Positions 55,501 through 63,391 of a stretch of DNA of 63,391 nt are shown here, piece after piece; within the stretch, counting starts at the first letter, position 1, and every line of letters begins with the position of its first letter. The translations under genes were made by a program, and so were the position numbers. The notes under the pieces were generated by a model. It had not been told where the DNA came from. It worked only from the letters and a program-made list of their open reading frames with translations, and did no database searches. This DNA comes from Nocardia altamirensis NBRC 108246 (lineage in GTDB: Bacteria; Actinomycetota; Actinomycetes; Mycobacteriales; Mycobacteriaceae), in assembly GCF_001612685.1 (NCBI RefSeq), contig NZ_BDAY01000074.1, positions 1 through 63,391 on the forward strand. Direction: 5' to 3'.

Positions 55501-58500
55501 GAGGTCCCGATCTCGCACGTCGGCAAGCAACTCGGCGAAGGAAGCGCCGCCCTCGACCTGCGTGCGGAACACCAGCGTGTTGACGAACATGCCGATCATG
55601 TCGTCGAGTTCCCGCTCACCGCGCCCAGCGATCGGCGTGCCGACCGCGATGTCCTCGGTACCCGACAACCGCGCGAGCAGGATCGCCAACGCCGCATGCA
55701 CCACCATGAACAGCGACGCGTTGTGTGCCCGCGCCAGCTCGTGCAGGCGCGCGTGCCGCTCCGGTTCGATCTCGAATCGGACCGACTTGCCCCGGAACGA
55801 CTGCGACTGCGGCCTGGAACGGTCCGTCGGCAGCTCCAGCTGATCGGGCAGACCGGCCAGCGCCCGCTTCCAATAGGAAACCTGCTGCGTCGCAAGCGAA
55901 CCCGGATCGTCCTCGCTACCGAGCACCGCACGCTGCCACAGCGCGTAGTCGGCGTACTGCACCGGCAGCGCCGCCCACTGCGGCGCCTCGCCTGCCACCC
56001 GCGCCACATAGGCGGCCATCACGTCGCGCGCCAGCGGGCCGAGCGAGAAACCGTCGGCCGAGATGTGGTGCACGGTGAACGCCAGCACATGGTCGGTCGT
56101 GCCGACCAGCTGGAACAGCGCCATCGCCAACGGCACCTCGGTGGTGACGTCGAAGGTGGTCAACGCGAATTCGATGACCTTGCCGACCAATTCGGCCTCG
56201 GTCACCGCCACCGGCGTCAACCGCCACGCGCTCCCGCCGAACGGCAGGATCACCTGGTGCGCGCCGTCCACCGTCTGCGGGTAGATGGTGCGCAGCGACT
56301 CGTGCCGAGCGAGCAGATCGCCGATCGCCCGTTCCAGCGCGGCCACGTCCAGCGTGCCCGACAACCGCACCGCAAGCGGGATGTTGTCCACCGCGGAGTA
56401 GGTCGTGTCGAACTGGTTGAGGAACCAGTAGCGCTGCTGGGCAGGCGAGAGCGGAATCCGTTCCGGCCGTTCCCCGGCCACTAGCCGCGGCCTGGCCCGT
56501 CCTGCTCCGCCCTGTTCAAGCCTGGCCGACAGCGCGGACACCGTGGCGGCCTCGAACAGATCACGCACCGACAACTGCCGGTCGAGCGCGGCGCTCAGCC
56601 GCGCGGTGACCTGCGTTGCCACCAGTGAGTTGCCGCCGAGCGCGAAGAAGTCGTCGTCGAGGCCGACCCGGCCGACCCCGAGCACATCGGCGAACGTGCC
56701 TGCCACGATCTCCTCGATCGGGGTGGTCGCCGCCCGGAACGTCTTGGCCTCGAACACCGGCGCGGGCAGCGCCTTACGGTCGAGCTTGCCGTTGGTGGTG
56801 AGCGGGAAGGCGTCGAGGACAACCAGCGCCGACGGCACCATGTACACCGGCAACGCCTGAGTCAGCTCGTTGCGCACGGCCTCGACATCGATGACGTGGC
56901 CCTCGGCCGCGATCAGATAACCGACGATCTGATCGCCGAGATGGTCGTCGGAGCGGACGAGCACCACTGCCTGTGCGATGGCGTCTTCGGCGGTGAGCGC
57001 GGCCTCGATCTCGCCGAGCTCGATCCGGAAGCCGCGCACCTTCACCTGATCATCGGCGCGGCCGAGGTATTCCAGTTCGCCTGCGCGGTTCCAGCGCGCC
57101 ACGTCGCCGGAGCGGTACAGCCGCTCCCCCGCCCCGAACGGGCTCGCCACGAACCTGGCCGCCGACAGATCCGCGCGACCGAGATAGCCGCGCGCCAACT
57201 GCGTTCCCGCGACGTACATTTCGCCTGCCACGCCGACCGGTGCGGGGTGCAGCCGCTCGTCGAGCACGTATACGCGCAGCCCGGCGATGGCGGCGCCGAT
57301 CACCGAAGCCGAAGTGGCAGCGATGGTTTCCGCGTCGATGACCCGGTGCGAGACGTGCACCGTCGTCTCGGTGATGCCGTACATGTTGACCAGTCGTGGC
57401 GACTGATCACCGTGCCGATCCACCCAATCGGCCAGGCGTCGCAGTTCGAGTGCTTCACCGCCGAAGATGACGTATCGCAGCGCCAGTGCCTCCGGCGCGG
57501 CGGCCGGGTCCTCGGGCGTTGCCATCCGATCGGCGTCGACCAGCTGATAGAACGCCGACGGCGTCTGGTTCAGCACCGTCACCCGCTCACGACGCAGCAG
57601 TTCCAGGAACTCCTGCGGGGTGCGCGAGGTGTAGTAGTCGACGACCACCAGGGTGCTGCCGTAGAGCAGCGGGCCCCACAGCTCCCACACCGAGAAGTCG
57701 AACGCGAACGAGTGGAACAGCGTCCACACGTCGTCCGGGCCGAAACCGAACTCCCGATCGGTGTTCGCCAACAGCCGCAACACATTCCGGTGCGGCACCG
57801 CGACGCCCTTGGGACGCCCGGTCGATCCGGAGGTGTAGATCACGTAGGCGATGTTGTCCGCGGTCAGCGGGGCCCGTCGCTCGGCCGCGGTGATCGGACC
57901 GTCGGCGGCATCCGTTGCGGCCGTGTCGAATTCGCCCATTTCGAGGATCGGCAGATCCGCGGGGATGGTCACCTCGACCTCGTTGTCCAGCAGGACGACG
58001 GCCGGTTGTGCGTCCGCGAGCACGTAAGCGATGCGCTCGGGTGGGTAGGTCGGGTCGATGGGCACGTATCCCGCGCCCGACTTGATCACCGCGAGCAGCG
58101 CGACGACCAGCTCCGCCGACCGCGGCAGCACGACCGCGACCAGTGTCTCCGGGCCGGCACCGGCCGCGATCAGCGCCCTGGCCACCCGGTTCACCCGTCG
58201 ATCGAGCTCGGCGTAGCTGAGCGCGTCGGCGCCGAACTTGACCGCCGTGCGGTCGCCGTGTGCGGCGACCACGGCGTCGAACAGATCGGGCAGCGTCGCA
58301 TCCCGATCCGCGAAAAGGCCTGTGCCCTCGTCGATTCCCGACGACACCCAGTGTTGCGTGACATCGACGCGCTCGGCTTCATCGAGCAGATCGATGTCAC
58401 CGACCACCACGTCCGGCTCCGCGACGACGCGCCGCAGGATCCGCACCAGGCGCTCGGCGAACGCCGCCACCGTCGGTGCGTCGAACAAGTCGGTCGCGTA

Positions 58501-61500
58501 GTTCCACGCCAGCTCCAGGCCGCCGTCCGCGGCTTCGCCGACGGCGAGCTGCAGGTCGAACTTCGCCATCGCCGGATCGAAATCGACCGCGGCGAGGTCG
58601 AGACCGGGCAGCGACACCCGTGCGGCATCGTCGGCGCCGGTCGCCTCGAAGGTCAACGCCACCTGGAACAGCGGGTGATGCGCCAGCGACCGTTCCGGGC
58701 TGAGCACCTCGACCAGGCGCTCGAACGGGACATCGGCATTGGCGTACGCGGCCAGGTCGGTGTCCTTGGTGTCCGCGAGCAGGCTGGTGAACGGCGCGCT
58801 CGAGTCGAGTGCGGTCCGCAGCACCAGGGTGTTGACGAACATGCCGATCAGATCGTCCAGCTCGGCCTCGCCGCGACCCGCGATCGGCGTGCCGATCGCG
58901 ATGTCGTCGCTGCCGGACAACCGGCCGAGCAGCACAGCGAGTGCGGCGTGCACGACCATGAACAGGCTGGCGCCGTTCACACGGGCAAGCTCCGTCAACT
59001 GCTGTTGCAGCTCGGCCTCGACCGAGAACGGGTGCATGGCACCGCGATTCGACGCGACGGCCGGGCGTGGGCGGTCGGCAGGCAGATCGATCTGCATGGG
59101 CAGATCGATCAGCCGCGCCGTCCAGTACGCGGTCTGCTCGGCGATCAGCGACTCGGGATCGTCCTCGGCGCCGAGTGTTTCGCGCTGCCACAGCGCGTAA
59201 TCGGCGTACTGCACCGGCAGCGGCGCCCAGGCGGGCGCCGCACCGGCAGCACGGGCGATGTACGCGGACATCACGTCGCGGGCCAGCGGCCGCATGGACC
59301 ACCCGTCACCGCTGATGTGGTGCACCACGACAACCAGAACATGCTGCATCGCGGAGCGATCCGATGAGGGGTGGTGGTCGGGCGACGGGTGGGCCTCGTT
59401 GGACGCGATGCGCAACAGCTCGGCGCGCACCGGGACGTCGGTGGTGACATCGAATCCGGTCAGCACCACCGCCGCGATGCGCTCGTGCAGCTCCGCCGCG
59501 GTGACCGCGGCAGGCTCCAGCGCGGGGGCCACCGTGTCGGCAGGCATGATCACCTGCACGCCCTGGCCCTCGGCGGTCTCCGGGTAGACGGTGCGCAGGA
59601 TTTCATGACGGTCGATCACATCGCGCACCGCCTGTCGCAGCGCGTCGACGTCCAAGTCGCCGGTCAACCTAATCGCCAACGGCAGGTTGTTGACCGCGCT
59701 CGCCGTGTCGAACCGGTTGAGGAACCACATGCGCTGCTGCGCCAACGACAGCGGGATCTGTTCCGGTCGCGCGGCGGCGACCAGGGCACGGCGACGGCCT
59801 GCGCCGACCTGCCCCGACAGCAGTGCGGCCAGCGCACCCACCGTCGGTGCCTCGAACAACGTGCGCACCGGGATCGTGGTGTCCAGCGCCGCACCCAGTC
59901 TGGCGATGACCTGGGTCGCGATCAGTGAATTGCCACCGAGTGCGAAGAAGTCGTCGTCCAGACTGACTTCGGCGCCGTCGCCGTGGATTCCGAGTACATC
60001 GGCGAAGGTCGCGGCCACGACCACCTCGATCGAGGTGACCGGCCTGCGGAACACCCGTGCCGTAGGCGCCGGGTTCGGCAAAGCCTTGCGGTCGAGCTTG
60101 CCGGAAGCGTTGAGCGGGAACGCATCCAGGATCACATAGACCGAGGGGACCATGTAGGCGGGCAGCGCGAGCGCCAATTCCGCACGCACATCGTCGATGT
60201 CGATGGCGTGCTCTGCGGCCGCGACGAGGTAGCCGACCAGCTGATCGCCGAGCCGTTCGTCGGAGCGCACCACCACGACCGACTGCGCAACCGACTCCAG
60301 CGCGACCAGCGCAGCCTCGATCTCACCGAGCTCGATCCGCAGACCACGCAGCTTCACCTGGAAGTCAGTGCGGCCCAAGTACTCCAACTCACCGGTGCCC
60401 GATTCGTCGGTCGCGGCGATCCAGCGCACCAGGTCGCCGGTGCGGTACATCCGCTCGCCCGGTGTGAAGGGGTTGGCGATGAACCGGTCCGAGCTCAGGT
60501 CGGGTCGCTCGACATAGCCGCGCGCCAGCTGCGCACCAGCCAGGTAGAGCTCACCGGCCACGCCCACCGGCACCGGCCGCAGCCGGGCATCGAGCACATA
60601 GACCTGGGTGTTGAACACCGGCGCACCGATCGGCACCGACACGGTGTCGGCGTCGATCACCTCGTGATAGGTGACGTCGACGGCGGCCTCGGTCGGGCCG
60701 TACAGGTTGTGCAACCTGGCCCCGGTCAGTGCCCGCAGCTGCTGGGCGGTCGGCGCGGGCAACGCCTCACCGGACGCGAACACCTGCCGCAGCGAAGTGC
60801 TCGGCTTGCCCGCCTCGTCCTCTGCCATCCCCCAACGCAGGACAGCAGGTTCGGCCACGAACACCGCCAGCATGCTCGGCACGAAGTGCGCGGTGGTGAC
60901 CTGCTCGGCCTCGATCACCTCGGCCAGGTAGGCCGGGTCGCGATGGCCGTCGGGCCTGGCGACCACCAAACGGGCACCAACTTGCAAGGGCCAGAAGAAC
61001 TCCCACACCGACACATCGAAGGTGGCGGGCGTCTTCTGCAACACCACGTCCTCGGCGGTGAGGCCGTAGGCGGCCTGCATCCAGACCAGGCGATTCACGA
61101 TCGCCGCGTGCGAGACCGCGACACCCTTCGGCCTGCCTGTGGAACCCGATGTGAAGATCACATACGCGGTGTTCGAAGGCCGCACCGGCACACGCCGATC
61201 CGCATCGGTCACCGGCGTCGTCGTGTACGTGGACAGCTCGAGCAGATCGATCCGCACCTGCGCGGTATCGATCGGCAGATCAGCGCCACTGGTCAGCACG
61301 CACACCGGATCCGCGGTCTCGAGGACATAGGCGGTGCGCTCGGCCGGGTGATCCGGATCGAGCGGCAGATAGCCGCCACCCGCCGCAAGCACCGCGTACA
61401 TGCCGACCACCAGATCGATCGACCGGTGCATACCCAGCGCGACAAGCGATTCCGCCCCGACGCCGTGTTCGATCAACCACCGGGCCAGCGGACGGACCCG

Positions 61501-63391
61501 ATCGGCCAGCTCGGCGTAGGACAGACTTGTCCCCTCGAAGGTGAGCGCGATGGCATCCGGTGTCGCGGCGACCTGCGCCTCGAACAGCGAAATCAACGTC
61601 CCCGCAGCATCACCCGACGGCACCTCGATGGCGGCGGCCGTGTTGTTCCAGTCGCGCAGCAGCACCGCGTGCTCGGTGACATCGAGCAGCGGCAGATCAC
61701 CGACCGGACGATCAGGCGTAGCCACGATCGCCTTCAACACCCGCGTGAACCGACGGACGACGTCCGTGATGGTCTCGGCGTCGAAAAGGTCGGTGGCGTA
61801 GATGAACTCGGCATCGATCCGGCCCGGCGCGCCCGCGCCGACCTGCTCTTCGGCGAGCACCAGTTGCAGATCGAACTTCGCCGTATCACTCGGCAGATCG
61901 ACAGCGCTGACGGTCAACTCCGACAGTTCGAGCGCGGTCTGCCCGAGGTTCTGCAACGTCAGCATCACCTGGAACAGCGGATTACGCGCCTGCGAACGAG
62001 CCGGGTTGATGATCTCCACCAACCGCTCGAACGGCAGATCCGCATGCCCGAACGCAGCGATATCGGTGGCCCGCACCGCAGCCAGCAGCTCGCTGAACGT
62101 GGTGCCACCGTCGACCTCGGTGCGCAGCACCAGGGTATTGACGAACATGCCCACCAGATCATCGAGCGCCCGCTCACCACGACCAGCCACCGGGGTACCG
62201 ATCGCGATATCGGACTCACCACTCAACCGCGCCAGCAACACCGCAAGCGCGGCGTGCACAACCATGAACAGGGTCGCGCCCTGTGCCTGGGCCAGCTCGG
62301 TCAGGCCCGCGTGGATGTCGGCGTCGATCTCGAAACGCACCCGTCCACCACGACCGGACGCGACCGCCGGACGCGGCCGATCCGAGGGCAGGTCCAGCTG
62401 GTCGGGCAGCCCGGCGAGCGTCTGGCGCCAGAACGAGATCTGCTGGGAGATCGCCGATTCCGGGTCGTCCTCGCGGCCGAGCACCCGACGCTGCCACAGC
62501 GCGAAGTCGGCGTATTGAACTGTGAGCGGCGCCCAGGCGGGCTCGCCGCCCGCGACGCGTGCCGCATAAGCGAGCATCACGTCCCGGGTCAGCGGTCCCA
62601 TCGAGAAACCGTCGCCTGCGATGTGATGCACCACCAGAGCAAGTACGTGCTCGGTGGGACTGACCTCGAACAGCTTGGCCCGCAACGGCACCTCAGCGGT
62701 GACGTCGAAGCCACGCAGCACCAGCTCCGAAAGCTGCTGCGGCAGTTCGGTCTCGGTGACCTCGACCGGGGAAAGGTCGGGGATGACCTTGGCGGTCGGC
62801 ACGATCTCCTGATGCGCCGTCCCGTCCACCTCGGGGTAGCGGGTGCGCAATGACTCGTGGCGGGCCAGCACGTCGGCCACCGCGATCTGCAACGCTTGCC
62901 GATCCAGCAGGCCTGAAAGCCGCACGGCCACTGGGATGTTGTCCACGAACGATTCGGGATCGAACCGGTTGAGGAACCACATGCGCTGCTGGGCCAGCGA
63001 GAGCGGCACCAGCGGCGGGCGTTCCTGCGGCACCAGCGCCGGGCGCACGCCCGCACCGGCACCCGCATCGGCCCGCGCCGCCAACGCCAGCACAGTCGAC
63101 GCCTCGAAGATCTCCCTCACCCCAATGTGCGTGTCCAGCGCCGCGGACAGCCGGGCTGCCACCTGGGTGGCGATCAGCGAGTTGCCGCCGAGTGCGAAGA
63201 AGTCGTCGTCCAGGCCTGCCCGTTCGACCCCGAGCACCTCAGCGAAGACACCGGACACGATCTGCTCCGCGGCCGTCACCGGCGCACGGAAGGCCGCGGC
63301 CTCGAGCACCGGCGCGGGCAACGCTTTCCGATCCAGCTTGCCGTTGACGGTCAGCGGCAACGCCGTGAGCACCATCAGCACCGACGGAACC
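49585..63391 (-). CDS. NRPS-A: NRPS with terminal C domain and truncated A domain, 5' end cut by window edge
   Basis: About 4,600 codons are visible and the frame is open to the right edge. Order: end of A1 (NGKLDRKAL near 63340), T1 near 63185; C2 63000-61700, A2 61640-60040, T2 near 59935; C3 59770-58400, A3 58300-56740, T3 near 56630; C4 56480-55110, A4 55060-53510, T4 near 53425 (GGDS); E 53260-51900; C5 51790-50430; truncated A 50330-49588. By-eye codes: A2 DVWHFSLVD (Ser), A3 DFWNIGMVH (Thr, exact match to the known Thr code), A4 DLWHLILVS (not assigned). C domains keep HHxxxDG, and C5 has the LSPLQ.GLLF start of C domains that accept a D-residue. The E domain has lost its key motifs. 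The protein ends in an acidic tail (DEHEEEDVDD). One copy of the 48-bp element lies in C3. The likely partner downstream is NRPS-B. Confidence 0.97.
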   Translation of the reverse strand, partial: VPSVLMVLTALPLTVNGKLDRKALPAPVLEAAAFRAPVTAAEQIVSGVFAEVLGVERAGLDDDFFALGGNSLIATQVAARLSAALDTHIGVREIFEASTVLALAARADAGAGAGVRPALVPQERPPLVPLSLAQQRMWFLNRFDPESFVDNIPVAVRLSGLLDRQALQIAVADVLARHESLRTRYPEVDGTAHQEIVPTAKVIPDLSPVEVTETELPQQLSELVLRGFDVTAEVPLRAKLFEVSPTEHVLALVVHHIAGDGFSMGPLTRDVMLAYAARVAGGEPAWAPLTVQYADFALWQRRVLGREDDPESAISQQISFWRQTLAGLPDQLDLPSDRPRPAVASGRGGRVRFEIDADIHAGLTELAQAQGATLFMVVHAALAVLLARLSGESDIAIGTPVAGRGERALDDLVGMFVNTLVLRTEVDGGTTFSELLAAVRATDIAAFGHADLPFERLVEIINPARSQARNPLFQVMLTLQNLGQTALELSELTVSAVDLPSDTAKFDLQLVLAEEQVGAGAPGRIDAEFIYATDLFDAETITDVVRRFTRVLKAIVATPDRPVGDLPLLDVTEHAVLLRDWNNTAAAIEVPSGDAAGTLISLFEAQVAATPDAIALTFEGTSLSYAELADRVRPLARWLIEHGVGAESLVALGMHRSIDLVVGMYAVLAAGGGYLPLDPDHPAERTAYVLETADPVCVLTSGADLPIDTAQVRIDLLELSTYTTTPVTDADRRVPVRPSNTAYVIFTSGSTGRPKGVAVSHAAIVNRLVWMQAAYGLTAEDVVLQKTPATFDVSVWEFFWPLQVGARLVVARPDGHRDPAYLAEVIEAEQVTTAHFVPSMLAVFVAEPAVLRWGMAEDEAGKPSTSLRQVFASGEALPAPTAQQLRALTGARLHNLYGPTEAAVDVTYHEVIDADTVSVPIGAPVFNTQVYVLDARLRPVPVGVAGELYLAGAQLARGYVERPDLSSDRFIANPFTPGERMYRTGDLVRWIAATDESGTGELEYLGRTDFQVKLRGLRIELGEIEAALVALESVAQSVVVVRSDERLGDQLVGYLVAAAEHAIDIDDVRAELALALPAYMVPSVYVILDAFPLNASGKLDRKALPNPAPTARVFRRPVTSIEVVVAATFADVLGIHGDGAEVSLDDDFFALGGNSLIATQVIARLGAALDTTIPVRTLFEAPTVGALAALLSGQVGAGRRRALVAAARPEQIPLSLAQQRMWFLNRFDTASAVNNLPLAIRLTGDLDVDALRQAVRDVIDRHEILRTVYPETAEGQGVQVIMPADTVAPALEPAAVTAAELHERIAAVVLTGFDVTTDVPVRAELLRIASNEAHPSPDHHPSSDRSAMQHVLVVVVHHISGDGWSMRPLARDVMSAYIARAAGAAPAWAPLPVQYADYALWQRETLGAEDDPESLIAEQTAYWTARLIDLPMQIDLPADRPRPAVASNRGAMHPFSVEAELQQQLTELARVNGASLFMVVHAALAVLLGRLSGSDDIAIGTPIAGRGEAELDDLIGMFVNTLVLRTALDSSAPFTSLLADTKDTDLAAYANADVPFERLVEVLSPERSLAHHPLFQVALTFEATGADDAARVSLPGLDLAAVDFDPAMAKFDLQLAVGEAADGGLELAWNYATDLFDAPTVAAFAERLVRILRRVVAEPDVVVGDIDLLDEAERVDVTQHWVSSGIDEGTGLFADRDATLPDLFDAVVAAHGDRTAVKFGADALSYAELDRRVNRVARALIAAGAGPETLVAVVLPRSAELVVALLAVIKSGAGYVPIDPTYPPERIAYVLADAQPAVVLLDNEVEVTIPADLPILEMGEFDTAATDAADGPITAAERRAPLTADNIAYVIYTSGSTGRPKGVAVPHRNVLRLLANTDREFGFGPDDVWTLFHSFAFDFSVWELWGPLLYGSTLVVVDYYTSRTPQEFLELLRRERVTVLNQTPSAFYQLVDADRMATPEDPAAAPEALALRYVIFGGEALELRRLADWVDRHGDQSPRLVNMYGITETTVHVSHRVIDAETIAATSASVIGAAIAGLRVYVLDERLHPAPVGVAGEMYVAGTQLARGYLGRADLSAARFVASPFGAGERLYRSGDVARWNRAGELEYLGRADDQVKVRGFRIELGEIEAALTAEDAIAQAVVLVRSDDHLGDQIVGYLIAAEGHVIDVEAVRNELTQALPVYMVPSALVVLDAFPLTTNGKLDRKALPAPVFEAKTFRAATTPIEEIVAGTFADVLGVGRVGLDDDFFALGGNSLVATQVTARLSAALDRQLSVRDLFEAATVSALSARLEQGGAGRARPRLVAGERPERIPLSPAQQRYWFLNQFDTTYSAVDNIPLAVRLSGTLDVAALERAIGDLLARHESLRTIYPQTVDGAHQVILPFGGSAWRLTPVAVTEAELVGKVIEFALTTFDVTTEVPLAMALFQLVGTTDHVLAFTVHHISADGFSLGPLARDVMAAYVARVAGEAPQWAALPVQYADYALWQRAVLGSEDDPGSLATQQVSYWKRALAGLPDQLELPTDRSRPQSQSFRGKSVRFEIEPERHARLHELARAHNASLFMVVHAALAILLARLSGTEDIAVGTPIAGRGERELDDMIGMFVNTLVFRTQVEGGASFAELLADVRDRDLEAFANADVPFERLVEVLNPVRSTARNPLFQVGLSFQNLSETAFELPGLAVSTVSFDTQLAKTDLQVTISDHYEDDGTPAEVVAEFGYAVDLFDEVTVQGFADRFLRVLDAVVADGSVRVSDIDLLDAAERDQILRGWNDTAHAVDGTATLVSLLDATVAANPDAVAIVADLTDETETGAEQQVLTYAELDVRVNRLARYLITRGIGAEDRVALAIGRSVDLVVAMYAVSRIGAAYVPLDPTQPADRLDYILATAAPSVVLTTTAVRESQPDNEWVALDELDLSRVRGHALAPAELVREFGAANTAYVIFTSGSTGRPKGVALPHGAVVNQLLWKTAEFGLGPEDAVLLKTAATFDLSVWEFWTAAVSGGRLVIAAPEGHRDPAYLNELMGATDVTTLHVVPSMLDALLIESDGVLGSSLRRVLAIGEALPAAVAQRFRRGNTAELYNLYGPTEAAVSITNHRVTDADQAAVSIGAPEWNSRVYVLDARLRPVPVGVSGELYLAGAQLARGYFGSAELTADRFVADPFGTGERIYRTGDLVAWTGSGELEYHGRTDFQVKIRGFRIELGEIEAALLALPAIAQVAVLAMADERAGDRLVAYLVSAAGELEVAQAKSALAETLPSYMIPAAFVVLDELPRNANGKLDRKALPAPEFETAAYRAPATLIEQIVAEVVAEVLGIERVSADDDFFALGGDSIQTIQLVSRAKERGVRFTPRDVFGRRSVAALAEVATVIEAAEQHWLPELPGGGVGEIPLSPSMAATLAGGTSVPRFASSMALRLPDSIDRPTLVGMIGAVVDHHDALRARLRHTDDAGLVFETRGRGAVDVDAIVHRVEVPGGIGAAGLSQLARAEYDAALDRLDPANGVLTQFIWFAADGAQPDVLLVVGHQFVVDDASWHIVLEDLTAAWSLLAVGRPVVLSATGTSMRRWAHALAESAHAQARVAELPFWQRVSATPDPLLGARAFDPVRDTVDTVERLEVSVPAGVTEAVLTAIPELYRGEATDSLLSALALAVSRWRGDAEGGAALVRFANTGRAANSVAGADLSRTVGWFAGESPVRLDLSGADLTEAFTGGNVLGGIVKSMKEQLLAVPGAGLGYGQLRYLNADTAGELGGVGSGVVGQIRFCYAGHLPTDASLTGDFSGQPDEMGWLPVAELGLPGTDRDPSLPAAATVDINASVTDGAEGPRLRTSFAYPAGLLTRARVQELAELWVAALTALASHANQPGAGGRTPSDLPLVSVGQSDIEVWEREYPGLDEVWPLSPLQSGLLFDAMNNRSEIDGYTLHAVVDLDGVVDAARLRVAAQGILDRYANLRAAFVADSTGQPVQVIQARAEVAWREVDLTTLPADERPAELQRLVTAERETRFDMSAAPLIRFTLYRVDAVEGAGAWQLAVTTHHILLDGWSMPLLMRDLLVLYAVHGNVGALPAVTPYRDFLSWIAGRDQQASLQVWQQALAGVEEPTQLARQQRTAEGDEVGKLLTELDAEATSRITKRAAALGVTVNTLFQAAWGLVLGRMTGRSDVVFGATVSGRPAELAGVESMVGLFINTLPVRVRVDDSGTVGEYLRGLQGEQADLMEHHYVGLTDIQQIAGAGAQFDTLLVFESYPVDKAAIAAANAIDGMSITGIGVADTATNYPLALVVSAESTTELAWTYWNSWFTADEVATLAARMHRVLETLLGDPAASVAGIDILDAGERAALLTESGSAATESALPTGYAAASSDAGPRTVADVLDSVAGADPFAAALLVGDSEVLYSELDSQSSQLARVLIGRDVGPGDTVAVALPHSVEQVVALWAVQKAGAATLFADGLAAGDILAVGAEVTITAEPTDGSGREIALAEPALQKEVAAAAAHPVSDAERVRPLDQDHPAFVLVTADSSTVLTQTQALDRARALCAENAIDYEAVTYTTAAAGAAAFAEFLAAATVGALSVLPTGDKAADLAGGEVTHWFVTAGDEHEEEDVDDAVRIVTT
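49588..50330 (-). other. Truncated, inactive adenylation domain at the C-terminus of NRPS-A
   Basis: About 245 residues aligning with the start of an A domain: the A1-like LYSELDSQSSQLARVLI and an A2-like ALWAVQKAGAA are recognisable. At the place of the A3 phosphate-binding loop (YTSGSTGRPKG) there is VLVTADSSTVLT, and everything from A4 to A10 and the carrier domain is missing. It ends with the acidic stretch DEHEEEDVDDAVRIVTT and a TAG. It cannot activate an amino acid and may instead be a docking or structural partner for C5. Confidence 0.88.
51900..53260 (-). other. Degenerate epimerization domain of NRPS-A
   Basis: The domain has normal length and RTVGWF is conserved, but HHxxxDGxSW is HQFVVDDASW (near 52840; the second, catalytic His is Gln), EGHGRE is replaced by ANTGRA, and FNYLGQ by FCYAGH. 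The E domain of NRPS-D has all three intact, so the comparison is internal to the window. Activity is therefore doubtful, although the following C5 is of the type that accepts D-configured donors. Confidence 0.88.
59348..59395 (+). repeat. 48-bp hairpin element, copy 7 (C3 of NRPS-A)
   Basis: Stem ATCGC-GGA-GCGAT. The gene reads AHPSPDHHPSSDRSAM before HVLVVVVHHISGDG, the same place in a C domain as copy 3. Confidence 0.9.

Noticed and set aside
49213..56484. A 2,423-codon open frame on the plus strand, and similar ones at 79-4566, 20374-23397 and 44670-48122
   Set aside because: All are antisense shadows of the NRPS genes with the same biased composition and no recognisable motif.
3101..59395. 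CRISPR-like repeats
   Set aside because: The 48-bp units are kilobases apart, inside genes and without spacers of fixed length.

Overview
The window is high-GC actinobacterial DNA dominated by four giant non-ribosomal peptide synthetase (NRPS) genes, all on the minus strand. A secreted antigen-85-type mycolyltransferase/esterase and an LmeA-like DUF2993 protein sit among them. These two families point to a mycolic-acid-containing genus, most likely Nocardia or a close relative; the genus is an inference, since no rRNA is present.

Layout in the direction of transcription (right to left): (1) NRPS-A, 63391 to 49585, start outside the window, visible as (A)-T / C-A(Ser)-T / C-A(Thr)-T / C-A-T-E / C followed by a truncated adenylation domain; (2) a mycolyltransferase-like secreted protein, 49442 to 48420, with a 13-bp hairpin behind it; (3) NRPS-B, 48197 to 39126, A-T / C-A-T / C-A-T-TE; (4) NRPS-C, 38861 to 25956, A-T / C-A-T / C-A-T / C-A-T-reductase; (5) a DUF2993 protein whose start overlaps the end of NRPS-C; (6) a DUF4172-type Fic protein with a palindrome at its start; (7) a 0.7-kb gap with nested inverted repeats and a gene remnant; (8) NRPS-D, 23367 to the left edge, C-A-T x5, then C-A-T-E, then C-A(Thr).

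How the genes may work together: NRPS-A ends in a condensation domain, a non-functional adenylation-domain stub and an acidic tail. NRPS-B and NRPS-C both begin directly with an A domain preceded by the same arginine-rich head. The simplest reading is that the acidic end of A docks to the basic head of B (thioesterase release) and perhaps also to that of C (reductive release), giving a possible branch point. NRPS-D begins with a C domain of the kind that accepts an acyl or aryl starter. NRPS-B, C and D share a GTGAGG ribosome-binding sequence before their starts. No MbtH-like protein, phosphopantetheinyl transferase or exporter is present in the window.

The most unusual observation is a 48-bp element present seven times, always inside NRPS reading frames and always in frame (six copies in one orientation, one inverted). 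Each copy carries a 5-bp stem with a GNA triloop, and two stem positions covary between copies. It looks like a mobile, protein-tolerated hairpin element comparable in behaviour to the Rickettsia palindromic elements.
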